A DNA stretch of 64,000 bases, taken from the NCBI GenBank assembly GCA_001557505.1, contig LSAX01000009.1, positions 1,302,001-1,366,000 of the forward strand, read 5' to 3'. This document shows positions 57,782 to 64,000 of the stretch, piece by piece. A program made the position numbers and the translations under genes. This stretch comes from Reticulascus tulasneorum. Lineage: Eukaryota > Ascomycota > Sordariomycetes > Glomerellales > Reticulascaceae. The notes under the pieces are model-generated. The model saw only the letters and a list, made by a program, of their open reading frames with translations. It searched no databases and was not told where the DNA came from. The stretch's first letter is position 1. Each line of letters begins with the position of its first letter.

Positions 57782-58924
57782 TCACGTTTTGTACATAAAC
57801 CAACCCACCTCCGGTTGAACAGTGTCGATGCCCAAGAATCGACCATCGCGAGAACTTGACCGTTCTTTGTCATCGTCCGCTTTGGTTCGCTCCTTTGACC
57901 TTGTTGCTCGAATAGCCACAGACCCAGCTATCATCTCAGTCGGGATCTCGACTGAGTCTTCCACCAGCGTTACGGGCACCTTCGTGAAGCCAACGGGCAT
58001 ATCACCTCGACAGAGCCGCGTCTTTCCAGTCGAAAACTTGGATTCATGAAGGCATTTGCCACTCTCATCCCAGTAACAGAACGCAGTGATCCAGCCAGAA
58101 TATGTCGTGGTCCCACTCCCATTAGGAAGGTGCTCGTTGCAGATGCCCTGCCAAAACCGTATAACGCTTTTCGACTTTGGGTCTTGGAAGCTCTCAACGA
58201 ATCCATCTAAAACAGGTTGCAGTAGCCGCAACCATTTTTCGCACTGCTTTCCAATCGTTGGAATTCGCGCCATACATCGCCTTCGTATCTCTGCCCAGTC
58301 GCTTGCTTCACCCAACAGGGTTACCGTTGGCAGGCCACATCGAGTCCCCCAACTGTAAGTAAAGTACTTTTGCAGCGTCCCCATAAAGATTACACTAGCA
58401 ACTGTCTGGTCGACCTTCTCGGTTGTGGTAAATGCTGGCAGAATCCACTCGCGCCATGATGGATCTCGGATGGACCCTTCCATTAATTTGGTCATCTGGT
58501 ACGCCAGGAAGCCATGGTCCAGTTGTTCGACCGGTACCGCGCCTTGTACTTCGATATGTAGATTATGTTGCCCTGAGTGGCTCACAAACGAGCTGCGCAG
58601 TTCTTCGGCGTTTGAGTTGATGTAGATACTTAGCTGTGTCAGTATGGCGAACCACACATCTTCTGGTCGGATAATCAATCGATGGTGTTGGTTGTACGCC
58701 TCCATGCAGGCGTGTACGAAGCCGTTCTTGGCCGCAAAGACGTTGTCAGTGACTTTGATATCCTTGAATGAGCTCTGAATTATTTTCTTTGGCCGTTCTC
58801 TCCCTTCGCTGCGGTCATCGGTAATTGTGCACTGCAGTAATGCCTCCGGCGTTGAGGCCTGTCGGAATGCGTAACTGTCCAAGGAAGACGATCCATGGTC
58901 GGACGGCGTGATTGTCACGGGCAT
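57782..58924 (-). CDS. DUF4419 domain protein
   Basis: A single exon of 380 residues. The conserved block PEDVWFAILTQLSIYINSNAEELR, then LPAFTTTEKVDQTVASVIFMGTLQKYF and CGLPTVTLLGE-X-SDW, matches the DUF4419 family, found widely in fungi and bacteria. A later SGWITAFCYWDESGKC with a Trp-rich stretch also belongs to it. The function of this family is not established. No signal peptide or membrane segment. It converges with CDC123 with a 242-bp gap. Confidence 0.88.
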   Translation of the reverse strand: MPVTITPSDHGSSSLDSYAFRQASTPEALLQCTITDDRSEGRERPKKIIQSSFKDIKVTDNVFAAKNGFVHACMEAYNQHHRLIIRPEDVWFAILTQLSIYINSNAEELRSSFVSHSGQHNLHIEVQGAVPVEQLDHGFLAYQMTKLMEGSIRDPSWREWILPAFTTTEKVDQTVASVIFMGTLQKYFTYSWGTRCGLPTVTLLGEASDWAEIRRRCMARIPTIGKQCEKWLRLLQPVLDGFVESFQDPKSKSVIRFWQGICNEHLPNGSGTTTYSGWITAFCYWDESGKCLHESKFSTGKTRLCRGDMPVGFTKVPVTLVEDSVEIPTEMIAGSVAIRATRSKERTKADDDKERSSSRDGRFLGIDTVQPEVGWFMYKT

Positions 58925-60244
58925 TTTCCTTGACTAGATTTGGGTTTCAAGTCACCGAATATTGGGCACGGTTAGGACTGAACGTAGAAATGTTGAAAGG
59001 GAAATGATAGTAGAGAAGAAGGAGATCTGAGAGAGTTTCGTATTTGTATATTCAAGAAATGGATGGTGGTGACGTGCGGCTGCAGTAAGACACTGAACAG
59101 AGGAGAAGAGGCGTCAGTCGGCCGTCCGTGACCACCACACCGATGTCGATGTTTTGCAGAAAGCTTTGCTAGCTGCCACTCGGCACGTATTCGGAAATTT
59201 CCCTTATAAGACTTGTAGTATTGATCCACAAGATTGCGAGCTTCCGCCACGGAGCAGTGAAAAGTCAATCAAAAATTGGTCCACTGCCATGGGAATCGAC
59301 ACATGGGCAAGTGGGATTCGGTATCCTTCAGAGGTTTCGAGGCCGCTACCAGCGTTGATTGGCGGGGGGTGCCCCCTAAGGCGGACAAGCTAAGCCCTAC
59401 ACGCTGACCGAGGTTTATCTAAGAACTGGGGCCTCAAAATCGGGAGGTGGTTGCTGGATGGGGAACCGATTCTTTCTGAAGGTGTGCCGCCTTCCACCAC
59501 GAACAAGGCAATTACTCACGTTCCGCAGCGGTCTCTCCGAAGCTTTGTGTAGCGCTGCAGGGTTTAGTTGGAGACTTCGACTGCCGACGGATGTGAAGTA
59601 TGTAACTTAGTTGCAGGGCATGGGTTGTGTCGATCAACGTGTGCAAGTCTAATTGCTGCGGTGTGTTTTTCTCCACGCAGCCGATCCCTCCAAGTCAATT
59701 CAGCTGTATCCATTACCGCACTTCGTACGTCTGTAGTTCTCAACAAGTTTGAGGATGACAATCAAATCATCTGCAGGCGAGTATTTCGACCAGGTCGGAT
59801 CCGACTACCCGTAGCCATAGTCTCATGGAGAGGATTTGCCATTTTTGTTGCTGTCCATGACCACTTCTCCAGCCAGTGATGGCAAGTTGGTCTGCTGGGG
59901 AAACTTCATACTAATTGTTACTAAAACGATCAGAATATGAGGTCGCAAGTTCGAGAAACATTGTGTCGCGTTTAAAAGACCGATTGTTGAGCTTTGCCGG
60001 CGAGTTTCTTCAGAGCACATAGTGTTAAGATGAGATTCGTTTAGAATGCACACGGTATTAAGGAACACCTGGTCCGAGCGCTGGGGTCTTTCCACTGAAA
60101 GTGGAATGAAGCCTCCTTCTGTATCACAACAAAACAGCCGACAAATGTGCAGCTGACAACAGCTGTCCATTGAAGCCGCCCGGCATCAAGACCATCGAGT
60201 AACTTCACAGCGAACAATCTCTAGAGAACTCCATCGTACCCTCC
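58925..60244. other. Intergenic divergent region DUF4419 / DUF3716 genes
   Basis: About 1.3 kb between divergent starts. Short open frames only, such as 59568..59879, lacking domain features. Nothing else was seen. Confidence 0.5.
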
Positions 60245-61340
60245 ATGAACGCAAAGGCCATAAGTCGACCACCGCGGGGCCGGCCTGCGAAAGTAACCAA
60301 GCCATCCTCCGCACCGCGACGAGCGAGCCGCCACTCCTCCGTCGCAGCCGAGCACCTGGAGCAGCTCGCACAGGATGCCGAAGCCGAGCACAACGACCAT
60401 GACGACGCAATAGCCGCACAGCACAATCAACAAGGCCAATTCGACCTCAGCGCCGCCGCCAACATACTCGCCAACGGTCCCGGCGGCTCCGGCGGCGATC
60501 CTGGCATCCACCCCGACCTACAAGCTTTGGTGCCGCAGCAGGCGCACTACGTGATGGAGGCGCCGATGGACCCGGGCGCGTTAGACCGCAGTGCGGAGGA
60601 GCTGGCCAAGGAGAGCGGCTACATAGAGCTGCTGATTGATTCTGCACTCGCGAAACGGCTGGCGGGCAATAGCGGGCAGAGAATCGCGGTGCAGAGGAGG
60701 CAGGACCAGACGCTGAATCTGAAGCGGCGGAGTAATGTCGAAGCATTGCTTGCTCATACCTCGGGGCAGGAGGCGGCTAGTCCCTGCAAGAGCTGTCACA
60801 AGGGGTATGGGCCGTGGAATGGGTGCGTGGTTGTCGCTGGTCAGATGTGTGGGAGCTGTGCGAACTGCTGGTTCAATGCGAGTGGCTCGCGATGTTCCTT
60901 CCATGGTAAGTGGGCCTACTGCAGCTATTTGATATGTTGAAACCTGCCAGCTGACGACACTTTGTTCAGAAACAAACAACCCACAGCACATACCCGCCAT
61001 CATCCCGCCATCATCTGGCAACGCTGCTCTGGCCGGTTTACCACCGCTGTCGGCTGGCTTCCTCCCACCTCCACCAGGGGGCTTTGCAGCGGCCGGCTTG
61101 TCCATTGACCAGCTTGTCAAGGGCATATATGATCAAGCGATGAGCGAGGCTCGCAGCGATGACCCGAACGTCCGGTACCAGTTCCGGATAGGCATAGCTG
61201 CGCGCCAGCTGGCTCTCGCAACCGTGGAGTATGGTGACTATCTATCATCTCGGCAGGAGCATGAGCATGACGATGTCCAGCATGAGGGCCGCGGGCCTGC
61301 GCCTGAAGCCACCATGGATGAAGGCGACGACGGCCCTTGA
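60245..61340 (+). CDS. DUF3716 fungal cysteine-rich protein
   Basis: Exons 60245..60905 and 60970..61340, with a 64-bp intron (GTAAGT...GTTCAG, phase 1), give 343 residues. The N-terminus is basic with an RPPRGRPAK AT-hook-like string. The cysteine module CKSCHKGYGPWNGCVVV, followed by GQMCGSCANCWFNASGSRCSFH, at about 180-220, is the DUF3716 signature, a putative metal-binding fold confined to fungi. The C-terminus is Pro/Gly-rich, then a short helical region and an acidic end. Nuclear location is suggested by the AT-hook-like string, but function is unknown. Confidence 0.85.
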
Positions 61341-63421
61341 AAGCGCCGAGCTGAGGGGTTGATCGCAGGTCTTGGATCGAGCTATTCCTGTCCCTCAATC
61401 ATTGTCTGGGAGTTGTCTTTTATTATGTGGATGATCGTTACTTTGTATACCTCTTTACGAGTATTTGATCTTGGCGACGGGCGGAACAATATTTCGGGCG
61501 TGGGCCAGGCAGTGGAAGACTCTACGGCATGAACAAAACAAAGAGAAACGCAACGTCTTTTCCAAACTGCGCCTCAGGTTATCGTCCTCGGATTCGAGGC
61601 GTCTGTAGCAAACGATGCCACGGCTGGCGTCGATACTTTAGGGCAAACCTCCAGAACTAGATTCGTGTTGGAACCAAACCTCGCTAATGGGGCCATGAAG
61701 CCGGGACCTTACACACTGCAAGGTCATCGTAGATGACCATCCTAGTTACAGAGCCTCAGTGGCTCATAAACATGCGTAGAGGAAGCTAGGTATAAACATC
61801 TGGCTGAGGAGGAAAGCTGGCTGTGGGCTATGTAGATTTGATACCAGGTTTAATAACACATAAAAAAGTCAGCAGAATGAATGAGCCTCGCCCTCGGCAT
61901 CGCAATCCAGTACTCTACGTGATTCAAGCTGATCTCCAATATACTCTTGAGCACACCGAGCCTCGCTATCAAAACTAAACAAGAGCGGCATCTGCTGAAT
62001 ATGGTCAAAAACAAGTTGAGCCTCATCCTCCCCAGGCTGGCCCGATTCCGAACGTCCTGCACTACCACACGCCTCTCGTATAAGAATAGCGGTCTACAGA
62101 TGTATGTATATCGGCAGGTCTCAGCAAAACCAACCTCACCATGCAGCCACACTGCAACGGCGAACCAGGAACACACCCAGTTCCCCAGCAAGGAGCATCC
62201 CGGTTTCCTCGCACCTCTTCTGGAGAGCACACACACACCCATCGCAGTCGCATTTCCCTTTCCGTTCATGCACAATCCCCGTTCACGAGGCTGCAGCCTC
62301 GGCCTCCCAGTGCATTGCTTGGAAGCACCCAATCTGCTTGAAACAAGAGAAACCTGGAGAGTGATGGGGCCCGCGGAACGTGCGACACGTTTGAGGAAAA
62401 AATAACCCCAGCTTCTCACACCCCGCACCCCCGCCTCCCCCCGCCGACTCCCGGCTTCTACCAGGATGAGCGTCGTCTGAAGTCCCGTGCCGCAATCTAC
62501 GTGTCTCAAATGTATGAATGGGGTCAATGTTTGGCCGAGCAAATGAGAACTGGGGAACGAGGCACTTCGTACAATTCCATTGTCGTGAAGAGTTCGTTTA
62601 GTTCAAGAAGGAATAGTCGAGTTGCGGGGACAGCAGCGATCTCCCGCCACACCTCTCCTTGAAGTCTATCTACAGTCCTGGAAGAGAATTGGGCATTTTT
62701 CTTCAGCGAGGTGTTTGGGAAAGAGGTTTTTTCAATTCTGTATATAGATAGATCAAGCGTCATATGCCATCATCCTATTAGCCTCGCCCCCATGAGGACG
62801 GCTTCCTGCTAGCAGCTGGTCTCTCCAACGTCTTTGGCCTCTCTCAAACGCCCAAGGATAGACAGCAGCTAGCTTGCGAAAAAGACAGCTTGGTTCAGCT
62901 AAAGCATCAACGAACGCATCGATAGAAAGTTTGTAGGAAATGCATTTTCGTAATTAAACAAAATATGTAGCCACCCTCCTCCAGCTGCAACTACCGCCAC
63001 CGTATTCTCTCAGATGCATTTCGGTTTCGTTTCCTACGCAATCCGTCTCGTCTCATCTCTCATTTCCCTCCTCCGCCCCTTTCTTCTTTTGCTCTCCAGA
63101 TCATTGTGATACAAACGACCCGCCTATCCCGCCGGTATCCCTGACATGGACACACCAAAAAAACTAAAAACGAACCCAAAAGCAGATGGCCCAGTTGGGG
63201 CCAGGATATTTGCAGCAAGACCAGGTGTATGCGGAGGTGCGAAGAAAATCAAACACGTGAGAAGACCGGCTCGTTTTGGGAATGGTCGTTGGAGATTGCC
63301 GTTTGGTCGTCCGGAGGAGGATGGTGGAGGCAAATGGTTATATCATTGGCCAGCTCTCTGGACGTCATCCGGCCGCAGTCATGCGATTAAAAGTAATGGG
63401 TATTGATTGAAGAAGTAGCAT
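61341..63421. other. Intergenic between convergent DUF3716 and G-alpha genes
   Basis: About 2.1 kb containing the 3' ends of both genes. The overlapping open frames near 61850..62542 lack domain features. A region at 61689-61754 looks faintly tRNA-like on the minus strand but fails the fold. C/T-rich sequence at 62990-63120 may be in the G-alpha 3' untranslated region. Confidence 0.5.
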
Positions 63422-64000
63422 TTAAATCAGACCGCAGAGACGAAGATTCTCTTGGATGATGATGTCTAGATGAGGATTAGCAACAAGTCATCGACTCAAG
63501 TGAAAAATTGGGCGGTAGCTTACCATTGACAGCCGCCATGACGAAGCGGATCTGAGTGGTATCCGTTGCGCAGGTGAAATGCGTGTAGATCTGCTTGGTC
63601 TCATGCTGGTTCAAGCTGACGAAACGGTTCAGAATGTAGTCGCAGGCCGCAGCATAGTCCTCGCCTCCCTCGTAATCAGGGAAGTAGTTCTTCATTGGGC
63701 TGATGGGCAGCTTCTCCTTGAAACGATCGATCTTATTCAAAAAGAGGATGATAGACGTCTTGATGAACCATCTCGAGTTGCAAATGGAGTCGAACAGAGT
63801 CAGCGCCTCTTGCATACGATTGACAGTCTCGTCTTCGAACAAGAGCTGATCGTACTCGGAAATGGCGACAAGGAAGAGGATGGTTGTGACATTCTCAAAG
63901 CAATGAATCCACTTCTTTCGTTCTGATCGTTGACCGCCGACATCGAACATTCTGTAAGTCAGGTCGCCAATGATGAAAGTCGTCTCGGTAATACCGGTTG
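63422..64000 (-). CDS. Heterotrimeric G-protein alpha subunit, group I, 3' part
   Basis: The gene enters from the right edge. I read exon 64000..63524 (continuing beyond the window) and a final exon 63465..63422, with a 58-bp intron (GTAAGC...TCTAG). The visible part has the switch II segment [35 protein letters not shown] (NKxD guanine specificity), [12 protein letters not shown] (TCAT-like loop) and the C-terminus ENLRLCGLI. The Cys four residues from the end marks the pertussis-toxin-sensitive Gi-like group I (GNA-1, FadA, MagB, CPG-1). Such proteins couple receptors to cAMP signalling and control growth, sporulation and virulence. Without the splice, an unrelated tail ending CC would result. 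Confidence 0.95.

Noticed and set aside
61689..61754. tRNA-like segment on the minus strand (GGCTCTG..., AAGGTCCCGG..., TTCATGG)
   Set aside because: The would-be anticodon loop is nine bases, the T-loop stem does not pair, and the acceptor ends do not match. At best a decayed tRNA.
61850..62542. 230-codon open frame on the minus strand
   Set aside because: Several frames are open together here, no domain or coding-like pattern, and no splice context.

Overview
The window looks like nuclear DNA of a filamentous ascomycete (Pezizomycotina, most likely Sordariomycetes). The evidence is the gene set itself: a trifunctional trpC/trp-1 gene, a Neurospora/Chaetomium-type Nup188, a group I G-alpha ending in CGLI, fungal DUF3716 and Zn2Cys6-like proteins. 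Introns are short (about 45-170 bp) with GT...CTRAY...AG signals, and intergenic DNA is of moderate GC. I identify 24 protein-coding genes, two of them cut by the window edges. No convincing tRNA, rRNA, transposon or CRISPR was seen.

Left third (1-18.8 kb) is gene-dense and rich in ribosome-synthesis and housekeeping functions: the end of URB2 (pre-60S), TSC10 (sphingolipid synthesis), SAS10/UTP3 (SSU processome), COG1 (Golgi tether), a peroxisomal-type enoyl-CoA isomerase, RPA49 (RNA polymerase I), the tiny ribosomal protein gene eL41, an FHA-domain checkpoint/meiotic-type kinase, a zeta-toxin-fold P-loop protein convergent with it, and an unknown protein with a Zn2Cys6-like cysteine cluster.

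Middle (18.8-40.7 kb) holds two gene deserts of about 5.2 and 4.7 kb. They sit upstream of the two signalling genes, a SAC7-type RhoGAP and the autophagy kinase ATG1. Both deserts are studded with TACCTA/TAGGTA repeats, some forming perfect palindromes, and end in pyrimidine-rich leaders. Between them lie GPI10 (GPI-anchor mannosyltransferase) and ornithine aminotransferase, divergently arranged.

Right third (40.7-64 kb) is again gene-dense: NUP188 (inner-ring nucleoporin), TIM9 (mitochondrial import chaperone), trp-1 with two TGACTCA cross-pathway-control sites, a BRCT plus WGR-like protein resembling the front half of a fungal PARP without the catalytic part, USE1 (ER SNARE), CWC21 (spliceosome), CDC123 (eIF2 assembly), a DUF4419 protein, a DUF3716 protein, and the 3' part of a group I G-alpha gene. 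The genes form no operon or secondary-metabolite cluster; the order looks like ordinary conserved core genome.

The most interesting points are: the eL41 gene whose last codon sits in a 7-nt exon; a DFG-to-DFS change in the FHA kinase; convergent genes sharing one CTAG as both stop codons; the BRCT/WGR-like protein and the unresolved reading frame at its 3' end; a stop-free 312-bp intron in the RhoGAP gene; and the TACCTA palindrome fields. I found no clear evidence of a wholly new biological system. Exon boundaries were worked out by eye from reading frame and splice signals, and none has transcript support.
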